A stretch of 6,107 bases of DNA from Gammaproteobacteria bacterium RIFCSPLOWO2_02_FULL_56_15 (GCA_001801825.1 MGYR01000093.1:1-6107), one strand, 5' to 3'; positions 1-6,086 are shown, counted from the stretch's first letter. Numbers and translations are program-made. The notes: generated from the letters alone by a model not told the origin.

Positions 1-2372
1 ATGGCCGCCAGGCAGGCCGTCGTCGCCTCAAGATAAAGCGGATCGTTCGCAGCGAGCATTTCGCCATAGCGCCAGCCGCCCCGGTCGAGCACGAAATAAT
101 AGGCCGTTAGTGCCGCCACGGCCTCAAGTGGTCCGAGCCAGAGGTACGCACGTGCGAGCAGTGGCAACGACAGCAGCCGCTCTGTGCATGGCCGCGGCGG
201 GTGCGACATCACTGCATGCTTCGGGCGCTCGGCGCCTAGAGCGAGCGCCGGCACCATGTCAGTGCCCAGATCCACCGCCAGGATCTGGATGATCGTGAGT
301 GGCAGCGGGATGCGCGCGAGGACGAAAGCCAGATAAGGCACCACTTCCGGGATGTTGGAGGTCAGGATGTAGGTGAGGAACTTACGGATGTTGTCATAGA
401 CAGTGCGTCCTTCCTCGATCGCCGCGACTATCGACGCGAAGTTATCGTCCAGCAGTATGATGTCCGAGGACTCGCGTGCGACGTCGGTTCCAGAGCGTCC
501 CATGGCGATGCCGATGTCAGCGTTGCGTAGCGCCGGAGCGTCGTTGACGCCATCGCCGGTCGCCGCCACAATATGGCCCTTGGCGCGCAATGCCTGCACC
601 ACGCGCAGCTTCTGTTCCGCGCTCGCGCGCGCGAAGAGAATTTCGGGCGTGTCCAGCACCAGCTGCAACTGCGTGTCGGACAGATGGGACAGTTGCTCGC
701 CTGTAATCAGGCTCGGCGTATCGCCCGAGATCAGGCCGATCTTGCGCGCTACCGCCAGTGCGGTGCTCGGATGATCGCCCGTCATCATAATCACGCGGAT
801 GCCGGCTTCCCGGCAGGTACGCACCGCCTCCGGCACCGTGGCGCGTGGCGGATCCTCCAGGCCGACAATCCCGGCGAGAACCAGATCCTCCTCCCAGCGC
901 TCGGGCCCGAGTCCCTCCGGTACCGCGCGCCACGCGAGCGCCAGCACCCGCTCACCCCGCTCAGCGATCTCGCGTTCGGCTGCGAGGAAGCGTTGCCGCA
1001 GCGCCTCCTCCAGCGTACAGCGCGGCAGCACCGACTCAAGCGCGCCCTTGCAGAACAGGATGCGGTTATCCCCGGAGCGGTGCAGGGTCGACATGCACTT
1101 GCGATCGGTATCGAACGGCAGCTCATCCAGCCGCTCCAGGGCTGGCCCGCCGAACCCCGCGTGCTCAGCCATCTCGAACAGCGCCGCCTCCATCGGGTCG
1201 CCGCGTTGAACGGTGCGACCGCCGTCGGCCACCGCGTGCAGGTTGTGGCAGTGGCGGGCAATGGTGAAGAAGCACGCATAACGGGAGGCGATCGAAGGCG
1301 AGAGGGCGTCCATGTCGAGCACTGCATCGGGAAGGACAGCGGTCCTTGCGCGCATCGAGTTCTCGGTCAGGGTGCCGGTCTTGTCGGTGACGATCACGGT
1401 GGCGGAGCCGAGCGCCTCGACCGCGGGCAGGTGCCGTACCAGGACCCCCCGCGCTGCCATGCGCTGGGTGGCCATGGCGAGAGCGAGCGTTACAGTCGGC
1501 AACAGTCCTTCGGGTACGTTGGCGACGATGATGCCGATACCAAACACCGTGCTCTCGCCGATCTGCAATCCCAGCCATTGCCCGATAGCAAAAAAGCTGA
1601 CACCGAGCCCGGTGGCAAGCACCGCGACCAGGCGGGACAAGCGCGCGATCTCGTGCTGTAGCGGCGTGCGGACCTCGACGGCGGTCTGCGCCAGCCGTGC
1701 GATGCGCCCGAACTCGGTGCGCATGCCGGTCGCGTACACGACTGCCCGGCCTTCGCCGGACACCACGGCGGTACCCGCCAGCAGAACATTCTTCGCTGTC
1801 AGTGGCGTATCCTGGTCTACCGCATCCGCGGTCCGCCCCTTTGGAAGCGACTCGCCGGTCACGGTGGCGAGGTTGACGCGGAGGCCGAAAGCTTCGATCA
1901 CGCGGCAATCGGCCGGTATGTCATCGCCTTCCTCAACCAGGATGACGTCGCCAGGCACCAGCGCCTCGATACCGAGACGTACCGCCACGCGATCACGCAA
2001 CACGGTGACCAGGTGCGGCAGGAGACTCTGCAGCGCCGCGATTGCGCGCTCGGCTCGGTACTCCTGCCAGAAAGAAAAGGCGCCGTTCACCGCGATGACG
2101 GCGATGACCGCAATCCCCAAGGTCATCATGCCCTGCCCGGGACTGTGCCACTCGGCGAGAAATGCCAGAGCCGCTGCGGCCCAGAGGATGATAGCGAAGA
2201 AGTGCGTGAACTGCCGTGCAAAGCACAGCACGAGGGGCGTTCCTTCGGGAGCAGCCAGGCGGTTCGCGCCGTACTCTTGCAGACGCCGCGCTGCCTCGCC
2301 TGCCGCTAATCCCTCCGGTGCGCTGCGCAGGCTGCGAAGCGCATTTTCGATACTGATTCGGGTGAGGTGCAC
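1..2372 (-). CDS. P-type cation-transporting ATPase, Na+/K+-ATPase-like (class IIC), C-terminus cut off by the window edge
   Basis: This inner-membrane pump couples ATP hydrolysis to cation transport through a phospho-aspartate. Reading from GTG at 2372 gives 790 residues with no stop before the left edge. Motifs in order are: actuator loop TGES (172-175), TM4 PEGLL (from P287), phosphorylation site DKTGT (D330), nucleotide-binding KGA (442-444), TGD (531-533) and hinge GDGVNDAP (606-613). Cation ligands of Na+/K+-ATPase have counterparts: E288 in PEGLL, SNIPE at 672-676 in TM5, and DLGTD at 701-705 in TM6. PEGLL plus SNIPE plus DLGTDMVPA marks class IIC rather than the fungal/plant H+ pump class. 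TM1-TM7 are visible. Roughly the last hundred or so residues should lie outside the window. The transported ion cannot be read from sequence, and no beta-subunit gene is seen. The GTG start has no clear Shine-Dalgarno and follows an in-frame TGA (2379-2381), so the true start and functionality are uncertain. Confidence 0.93.
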   Translation of the reverse strand, partial: MHLTRISIENALRSLRSAPEGLAAGEAARRLQEYGANRLAAPEGTPLVLCFARQFTHFFAIILWAAAALAFLAEWHSPGQGMMTLGIAVIAVIAVNGAFSFWQEYRAERAIAALQSLLPHLVTVLRDRVAVRLGIEALVPGDVILVEEGDDIPADCRVIEAFGLRVNLATVTGESLPKGRTADAVDQDTPLTAKNVLLAGTAVVSGEGRAVVYATGMRTEFGRIARLAQTAVEVRTPLQHEIARLSRLVAVLATGLGVSFFAIGQWLGLQIGESTVFGIGIIVANVPEGLLPTVTLALAMATQRMAARGVLVRHLPAVEALGSATVIVTDKTGTLTENSMRARTAVLPDAVLDMDALSPSIASRYACFFTIARHCHNLHAVADGGRTVQRGDPMEAALFEMAEHAGFGGPALERLDELPFDTDRKCMSTLHRSGDNRILFCKGALESVLPRCTLEEALRQRFLAAEREIAERGERVLALAWRAVPEGLGPERWEEDLVLAGIVGLEDPPRATVPEAVRTCREAGIRVIMMTGDHPSTALAVARKIGLISGDTPSLITGEQLSHLSDTQLQLVLDTPEILFARASAEQKLRVVQALRAKGHIVAATGDGVNDAPALRNADIGIAMGRSGTDVARESSDIILLDDNFASIVAAIEEGRTVYDNIRKFLTYILTSNIPEVVPYLAFVLARIPLPLTIIQILAVDLGTDMVPALALGAERPKHAVMSHPPRPCTERLLSLPLLARAYLWLGPLEAVAALTAYYFVLDRGGWRYGEMLAANDPLYLEATTACLAA

Positions 2373-2378
2373 TTCAGA

Positions 2379-2420
2379 TCACTTTGTCAGGTGGAAGCCT
2401 GTATCTGTTAATACCTTCAT
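2379..2420 (-). other. 13-codon upstream reading frame in frame with the ATPase, ended by TGA
   Basis: On the minus strand, ATG at 2420 opens MKVLTDTGFHLTK followed by TGA at 2379-2381. The frame is the same as the ATPase, which resumes as SEV-HLTRIS with GTG six bases after the TGA. The end of the short peptide (HLTK) and the start of the pump (HLTR) echo each other 21 nt apart. The upstream peptide resembles, from memory, the N-terminus of related bacterial pumps, so it may be the ancestral start broken by a nonsense codon or small insertion. Alternatively it is a leader whose termination allows reinitiation at the GTG. No strong ribosome binding site precedes the ATG either. Confidence 0.4.
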
Positions 2421-2469
2421 AACGACGAACTTTTGTCTAACTGACGCGAAGGAGATTGTGCATATCTGG

Positions 2470-2484
2470 ACTCCTAATATGAGT
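2470..2484. repeat. Imperfect dyad in the divergent region (possible operator)
   Basis: ACTCCTAATATGAGT pairs six of seven positions around a central A. It lies between the ATPase start and the DAHP synthase start. A second ACTCCT follows at 2488-2493, 18 bp after the first. CCATATG also occurs twice nearby (2504-2510 and 2530-2536). A regulator site is possible but no known operator consensus is matched. No convincing -35/-10 pair was found on either strand of this 173-bp gap. Confidence 0.25.
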
Positions 2485-2580
2485 AACACTCCTGGTTTCG
2501 CCTCCATATGTTAGCATAGGGATACAGCACCATATGCCCGTCAGTAATGCGGATAAGGTTATTTTTATTTCAGCCATTGC

Positions 2581-2586
2581 AGGAGG
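2581..2586 (+). promoter_or_regulatory. Ribosome binding site AGGAGG for the DAHP synthase
   Basis: A perfect AGGAGG ends seven bases before GTG at 2594. It decides this GTG as the start, since no in-frame ATG sits near it. Confidence 0.85.
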
Positions 2587-2593
2587 ATAGTTT

Positions 2594-3670
2594 GTGTCAC
2601 AGCCCATCCGGGATTTGAGGATCCGGAACAGCCAGCCGCTCATCACTCCCGCGGTACTATCCGATGAATTGCCGGTTCCTGATTCCGCAGCGGCCCTGGT
2701 ACATGAAGCGCGCCGTACGATTGCCGCAATCCTCGCAGGAACGGATCCCCGACTTCTGGTTATCGTCGGTCCCTGTTCCATCCATGATGTGGGGGCTGCG
2801 CTCGAATATGCACACCGGCTGCGGGATCTGGCAGTCGAACTCCAGGACTCCCTGTTCACGGTGATGCGGGTCTATTTCGAGAAACCACGCACAGTGGTCG
2901 GCTGGAAGGGCCTGATCAACGATCCTGATCTGGACGGAAGTTTCCATATCAATCGGGGTCTGCATCTGGCGCGCAGGCTTTTGCTGGATGTTGCGGCGGT
3001 CGGCCTGCCGGCGGCGACCGAATTCCTGGATACCACCTTTGGGCAGTATTACGCGGAACTGGTGAGTTTCGGCGCGATTGGCGCCCGCACGGTGGAGAGC
3101 CAGATCCACCGGGAGTTGGTCTCTGGGCTTTCCATGCCGGTGGGGATCAAGAACCGCACCGACGGCAATATTGATGTCGCTATCGACGCCCTGCTGGCGG
3201 CCCGGCACAGCCATTGGTTCCCGTCGCTGACCCCGGAAGGTACCCCGGCCATTCTGGAAACCACAGGCAACGAGGACACCTGCCTGATACTGCGAGGGGG
3301 TAAGGACAACGGACCTAACTACCGGGCAGCAGATATCCTGCGAGCGGAGCAGAAGCTGGCGGCTGCCGGACTGACGCAGTCTGTCATCGTGGATTGCAGT
3401 CATGGCAACAGCGGCGGGATTCCCGAACGTCAGATTGCAGTGCTCCGTAACCTGAGTAGCCAGATCGAGGCGGGGAATCGCTCCATCCGCGGAGTGATGC
3501 TCGAAAGTAATCTGCGGGAGGGCAAACAGAAACCGGACTCCAGGGACAGACTGGTATACGGCCAGAGCATTACCGACGCCTGCCTGTCCATGGAGCAAAG
3601 CTCCGATTTGCTGGAGGAAGTTGCAGCCTGCGTCCGGAGCGCCCGCCCGACCACCACAGGCAGACTGTGA
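2594..3670 (+). CDS. aroG: 3-deoxy-7-phosphoheptulonate (DAHP) synthase, type I AroG/AroF/AroH family
   Basis: This cytoplasmic enzyme condenses phosphoenolpyruvate and erythrose-4-phosphate to DAHP, the first and usually feedback-controlled step of the shikimate pathway. The 358 residues match the family length (about 350). Visible motifs are GPCSIHD (59-65), MRVYFEKPRT (91-100) with GWKGLINDP after it, ATEFLD (141-146), GARTVESQ (163-170), ILRGG (232-236), DCSHGNS (267-273), ESNLREG (304-310) and SITDAC (325-330). The metal and catalytic residues of E. coli AroG appear as C61, R92, K97, H270, E304 and D328, the last three shifted by a two-residue insertion near 238. The start is GTG with a strong AGGAGG. 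One oddity is the stretch after LD146, TTFGQYY, which has G150 where AroG has the feedback-site Pro150. Another is GIKNRTDG instead of GFKNGTDG. The family call is secure. Which paralogue class it is, and so whether Tyr, Phe or Trp inhibits it, is not. Confidence 0.96.
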   Translation: MSQPIRDLRIRNSQPLITPAVLSDELPVPDSAAALVHEARRTIAAILAGTDPRLLVIVGPCSIHDVGAALEYAHRLRDLAVELQDSLFTVMRVYFEKPRTVVGWKGLINDPDLDGSFHINRGLHLARRLLLDVAAVGLPAATEFLDTTFGQYYAELVSFGAIGARTVESQIHRELVSGLSMPVGIKNRTDGNIDVAIDALLAARHSHWFPSLTPEGTPAILETTGNEDTCLILRGGKDNGPNYRAADILRAEQKLAAAGLTQSVIVDCSHGNSGGIPERQIAVLRNLSSQIEAGNRSIRGVMLESNLREGKQKPDSRDRLVYGQSITDACLSMEQSSDLLEEVAACVRSARPTTTGRL

Positions 3671-3687
3671 CCGGTATGCCGAACCGG
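3671..3687 (+). repeat. Small hairpin just after the DAHP synthase stop
   Basis: CCGGT (3671-3675) and ACCGG (3683-3687) form a 5-bp stem with a 7-base loop immediately after the stop codon. No T-run follows, so it is not a convincing intrinsic terminator. Its left half, CCGGTATGCCGA, closely resembles the start of the hairpin after the thioesterase gene at 5530. Confidence 0.3.
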
Positions 3688-3706
3688 GGTAAAATGCCTT
3701 TGAGGG

Positions 3707-3712
3707 TATAAT
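3707..3712 (+). promoter_or_regulatory. TATAAT -10-like box upstream of paaK
   Basis: A perfect TATAAT sits in the 109-bp gap before paaK, preceded by GGG. No recognisable -35 hexamer lies 16-18 bp upstream and no TGn extension is present. It could give paaK its own transcript, starting near 3719, but this is inference. Confidence 0.35.
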
Positions 3713-3723
3713 AACTCCAGACA

Positions 3724-3744
3724 CCGGATCATCATGACATCCGG
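3724..3744 (+). repeat. Inverted repeat upstream of the paaK ribosome binding site
   Basis: CCGGAT (3724-3729) and ATCCGG (3739-3744) are perfect 6-bp arms with a 9-base loop. They lie between the TATAAT box and the paaK Shine-Dalgarno. It could be an operator or a 5' UTR hairpin. Confidence 0.35.
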
Positions 3745-3763
3745 AACCAATAAGAAAATTATC

Positions 3764-3769
3764 AGGAGG
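3764..3769 (+). promoter_or_regulatory. Ribosome binding site for paaK
   Basis: AGGAGG, continuing as a G-run, lies ten bases before ATG at 3780. It supports that start. Confidence 0.75.
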
Positions 3770-3779
3770 GGGCAAGCTG

Positions 3780-5087
3780 ATGTCCGAGAATCTGGACCGG
3801 GCGACTCTGGAACCGATTGAGAACGCCGGCCTCGACGAACTCCAGGCGCTGCAACTCGAGCGCCTGCGCCGGTCGCTTAAGTATGCCTATGAAAATGTAG
3901 CGTTTTACCGCAATCGCTTCGATGCGGCGGGTGTGCATCCGGAGGATGTAAGGGAACTGGCCGACCTTGCCTGCTTCCCGTTCACCACCAAACAGGATCT
4001 GCGGGATCACTATCCATTCGGCATGTTCGCCGTGCCCCGCGAAAAGTTGGTGCGGATCCATGCCTCCAGCGGCACCACCGGCAGGCCCATCGTGGTGGGT
4101 TATACGCGCAGGGATATCGATCTCTGGGCGGACCTGATTGCCCGTTCCCTGCGGGCGGGTGGGGCGCGGCCGGGCGATCTCTGTCATATAGCTTACGGTT
4201 ATGGCCTGTTTACCGGTGGGTTGGGCTTCCATTACGGTGCGGAACGCCTGGGCTGCACCGTGATCCCCATGTCCGGCGGCCAGACGGAAAGACAGATCCA
4301 GTTGATCCAGGATTTCCGGCCGAGGCTCATAACGGTGACGCCTTCCTACTGTCTCAATATCGTCGATGAGATGGAAAAACAGGGTATCAATCCCGCCGAA
4401 TGCTCCCTGGAGATAGGATTCTTCGGCGCGGAACCCTGGACCGAGGGGATGCGCGAGCAACTGGAGCAGCGTCTGGCCATCCAGGCCCTGGATACTTATG
4501 GCCTGTCCGAGCTCATCGGCCCTGGGGTAGCGCAGGAATATCTGGATACCAAGGATGGCCTGACGATCTGGGAGGATCATTTCTACCCGGAGATCATCAA
4601 TCCCGAAAGCGGCGCCGTTCTCCAGGATGGTGAAACGGGTGAACTGGTTTTTACTTCCCTCAGCAAGGAGGCCCTGCCCATCATCCGGTACCGCACCCGT
4701 GATCTGTCCCGGCTGATGCCCGGTACAGAGCGGGCCATGCGCAGGATGCAGAAAGTGGTGGGTCGTTCGGACGATATGCTGATTATCCGCGGTGTGAATG
4801 TGTTCCCCTCCCAGGTGGAGGAGCAGATCCTGTATTTCGAGGAACTCGCCCCGCATTACCAGTTGGAGGTGTACCGGGAAAGGCATCTCGATGCCGTCCG
4901 GGTCCTGGTCGAACTGGATGTGCGGCTCGCCCGTTTGTCAGATGAGGAGAAAGGGAGAGTGGAGGCGCAACTGCAGAACCGGATCAAGGCCTTTATCGGC
5001 GTCTCCGCCGAGGTGCGTCTGGGGGAACCGGGCAGCATCCCCCGATCCCAGGGCAAGGCTCAACGGGTCGTCGATCGGCGACGCTGA
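3780..5087 (+). CDS. paaK: Phenylacetate-CoA ligase (AMP-forming)
   Basis: This adenylate-forming enzyme activates phenylacetate (or a related aryl acid) with ATP and CoA to the aryl-CoA, the entry step of phenylacetate catabolism. At 435 residues it has normal PaaK length. Motifs are: P-loop-like ASSGTTGRP (95-103), YGYGLFTGGLGFHYGAE (139-155), FGAEPWTE (215-222), DTYGLSELIGPGVA (238-251), RYRTRDL (303-309), GRSDDMLIIRGVNVFPSQ (328-345) and the C-terminal GKA with its catalytic-type Lys (K426). These are characteristic of PaaK rather than of acetyl-CoA or long-chain acyl-CoA synthetases. It follows the DAHP synthase by 109 bp and precedes a small thioesterase by 37 bp, with which it is probably cotranscribed. 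No ring-epoxidation or ring-opening paa genes are in view, so the fate of the product is open. Exact substrate preference (phenylacetate, hydroxyphenylacetate, another aryl acid) is not readable from the sequence. Confidence 0.95.
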   Translation: MSENLDRATLEPIENAGLDELQALQLERLRRSLKYAYENVAFYRNRFDAAGVHPEDVRELADLACFPFTTKQDLRDHYPFGMFAVPREKLVRIHASSGTTGRPIVVGYTRRDIDLWADLIARSLRAGGARPGDLCHIAYGYGLFTGGLGFHYGAERLGCTVIPMSGGQTERQIQLIQDFRPRLITVTPSYCLNIVDEMEKQGINPAECSLEIGFFGAEPWTEGMREQLEQRLAIQALDTYGLSELIGPGVAQEYLDTKDGLTIWEDHFYPEIINPESGAVLQDGETGELVFTSLSKEALPIIRYRTRDLSRLMPGTERAMRRMQKVVGRSDDMLIIRGVNVFPSQVEEQILYFEELAPHYQLEVYRERHLDAVRVLVELDVRLARLSDEEKGRVEAQLQNRIKAFIGVSAEVRLGEPGSIPRSQGKAQRVVDRRR

Positions 5088-5124
5088 ATCGTATTTTGTC
5101 ATTCATCAATCATGGGTAGTGGAC

Positions 5125-5526
5125 ATGCAAGAGCTATTGAAAGCAGGGCTGGAAAAAACGCAGCGTATCGTGGTGGAAAAATGGCGGACAATCGCCTTTC
5201 TCGGGGAGGACTGCAGGGTCTATTCAACCCCCTTCATGCTGCACGATATCGAGGTGACCAGTCATGAGTTGATCAAGCGCTGTCAAAGCGAGGGTGAGGA
5301 TTCCGTGGGTATGAGCGCCACAGTGAACCATCTGGCGGCGACTCCACTGGGGATGTGGGTAGACCTCGCCGTGCGCATCACCGCCGTGAGCGGACGCAAG
5401 GTGGATCTGGAGTTTGAGTGCTGCGACGCCTCGGGTGTCGTGGCGAACGGCGTCCACAGCCGTTTCATGGTGAACATGGAAAAGGCTGCCCGGCAGATCC
5501 GGTCCAAGGCGGAACAATATACATGA
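5125..5526 (+). CDS. Hotdog-fold acyl-CoA thioesterase, fluoroacetyl-CoA thioesterase (FlK)-like
   Basis: This is a 133-residue protein of the single-hotdog thioesterase superfamily, expected to hydrolyse an acyl-CoA to the free acid in the cytoplasm. Comparison by eye with FlK places its catalytic triad at T35 (in STPFML), E43 (8 later) and H69 (26 later, in NHLAATPLG). These spacings equal FlK T42/E50/H76. The central G90-R91 turn and HSRFMVNMEK (111-120) also match the family. The FlK lid residue Phe36 falls on D29 in an ungapped alignment, so fluoroacetyl-CoA specificity is not expected. ATG 5125 is chosen as the first methionine. GTG at 5119 is an in-frame alternative, and neither has a strong ribosome binding site, which fits translation coupled to paaK 37 bp upstream. 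A role in hydrolysing the PaaK product or a toxic acyl-CoA is inferred from position only. Confidence 0.85.
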   Translation: MQELLKAGLEKTQRIVVEKWRTIAFLGEDCRVYSTPFMLHDIEVTSHELIKRCQSEGEDSVGMSATVNHLAATPLGMWVDLAVRITAVSGRKVDLEFECCDASGVVANGVHSRFMVNMEKAARQIRSKAEQYT

Positions 5527-5529
5527 AGC

Positions 5530-5552
5530 CCGGTATCGCCGACGAATGCCGG
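5530..5552 (+). repeat. Hairpin just after the thioesterase stop
   Basis: CCGGTAT (5530-5536) pairs with ATGCCGG (5546-5552), seven pairs including one G-T, with a 9-base loop. It begins three bases after the stop codon. No T-run follows, so any terminator role would not be of the standard intrinsic kind. Confidence 0.35.
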
Positions 5553-5601
5553 TCTCAGGTGCCCTTGCGATTTACCCACGTATCCCTTCGACGGGTGATG
5601 A

Positions 5602-5610
5602 TGGTATAGT
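5602..5610 (+). promoter_or_regulatory. Extended -10 promoter candidate for the VOC gene
   Basis: TGGTATAGT is a TGn extension directly joined to a near-consensus -10 hexamer (TATAGT, 5605-5610). No good -35 is spaced correctly, which is tolerated by extended -10 promoters. Transcription would start near 5617, giving a leader of about 70 bases before ATG 5690. Confidence 0.4.
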
Positions 5611-5616
5611 CACACA

Positions 5617-5640
5617 CTGCCAGCAAGACTCAAATGGCAG
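5617..5640 (+). repeat. Inverted repeat at the predicted 5' end of the VOC transcript
   Basis: CTGCCA (5617-5622) and TGGCAG (5635-5640) are perfect 6-bp arms with a 12-base loop. They lie just downstream of the -10 candidate. Operator or 5' stabilising hairpin are both possible. Confidence 0.35.
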
Positions 5641-5678
5641 ACCAACCTGTTTAAACCTAGTGAATCATCTGAATAGAG

Positions 5679-5684
5679 AAGGAG
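5679..5684 (+). promoter_or_regulatory. Ribosome binding site for the VOC protein
   Basis: AAGGAG ends five bases before ATG 5690. It selects this start over the in-frame ATG at 5546, whose extra 48 residues show no family similarity. Confidence 0.8.
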
Positions 5685-5689
5685 TGAGT

Positions 5690-6070
5690 ATGGCAATATT
5701 TACGCATATCACCGTCGGCACCAACAATCTGGAGGCGGCCCGCAAGTTTTATGACAGTGTGCTGGAGCCACTCGGCCTGAAAAGGATCGCTAACATGGAC
5801 CACGCCTCCATCTGGGGCGTGGATGCTCCGAAATTTTTTGTCCTGAAACCGGCGGACGGCAAACCGGCAACCGTCGGTAATGGCCTGACAGTGGGTTTCA
5901 AGGCGCCCAACCGGGCCGCCATCGATGAATTCCACCGCCGCGGGCTGGCGGCCGGCGGCATGGATGCTGGCGCTCCGGGTCCGAGGACTTTTGCGCCCAA
6001 TGCCTATGCAGCCTATCTCAGAGATCTGGATGGCCACAAGATCCTCGCCAGCAGTACTTCTGGAAAATAA
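5690..6070 (+). CDS. VOC-superfamily (glyoxalase/bleomycin-resistance/dioxygenase fold) protein
   Basis: This 126-residue protein has the paired beta-alpha-beta-beta-beta plan of the VOC fold. The first half opens with FTHITVGTNNLEAARKFYDSVLEPLGL (4-30). The second opens near GLTVGFKAPNRAAIDEFH (65-82) and ends with YAAYLRDLDGHKI (106-118). H6 is at the usual first metal-ligand position. The place where many metal-dependent members have a second His reads T67, and the C-terminal Glu position after DGHKI reads L119. A full metal site is therefore not evident, and the reaction cannot be named. Members of this small subgroup are commonly annotated only as glyoxalase-like. The gene has its own strong ribosome binding site and an apparent promoter, 163 bp after the thioesterase, so a functional link with paaK is uncertain. 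Confidence 0.88.
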   Translation: MAIFTHITVGTNNLEAARKFYDSVLEPLGLKRIANMDHASIWGVDAPKFFVLKPADGKPATVGNGLTVGFKAPNRAAIDEFHRRGLAAGGMDAGAPGPRTFAPNAYAAYLRDLDGHKILASSTSGK

Positions 6071-6086
6071 AGCCTAAGCCGTACCG

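Noticed and set aside
110..292. 60-codon plus-strand frame near the left edge
   Set aside because: It lies wholly inside the ATPase TM6-TM7 coding region on the other strand and has no ribosome binding site or family resemblance.
573..2514. Long plus-strand frames at 573-1661 and 1312-2514 opposite the ATPase
   Set aside because: They are low-complexity Arg/Ala/Ser/Pro-rich translations with no family features. The opposite strand carries every P-type ATPase motif in one open frame.
2437..2577. 46-codon minus-strand frame with a hydrophobic stretch resembling a signal peptide
   Set aside because: No ribosome binding site precedes the ATG at 2577; the upstream bases are the complement of the aroG AGGAGG. 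The frame also runs on upstream into aroG antisense. A small peptide is not excluded but is unsupported.
2657..4886. Long minus-strand frames (372 and 374 codons) opposite the DAHP synthase and paaK
   Set aside because: They are antisense shadows produced by GC-rich codon bias. They have no recognisable domains, and the plus-strand proteins match their families end to end.
5069..5100. Hairpin CGTCG/CGACG at the paaK end followed by TATTTTG, as a possible terminator
   Set aside because: The stem is only five pairs, lies inside the coding sequence and is followed by a broken T-run. The thioesterase starts 37 bp later, so termination here is unlikely.
5546..5689. Upstream in-frame extension of the VOC protein from ATG 5546
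   Set aside because: The extra residues show no fold features, and AAGGAG sits five bases before ATG 5690. The region also holds the promoter candidate and inverted repeats.
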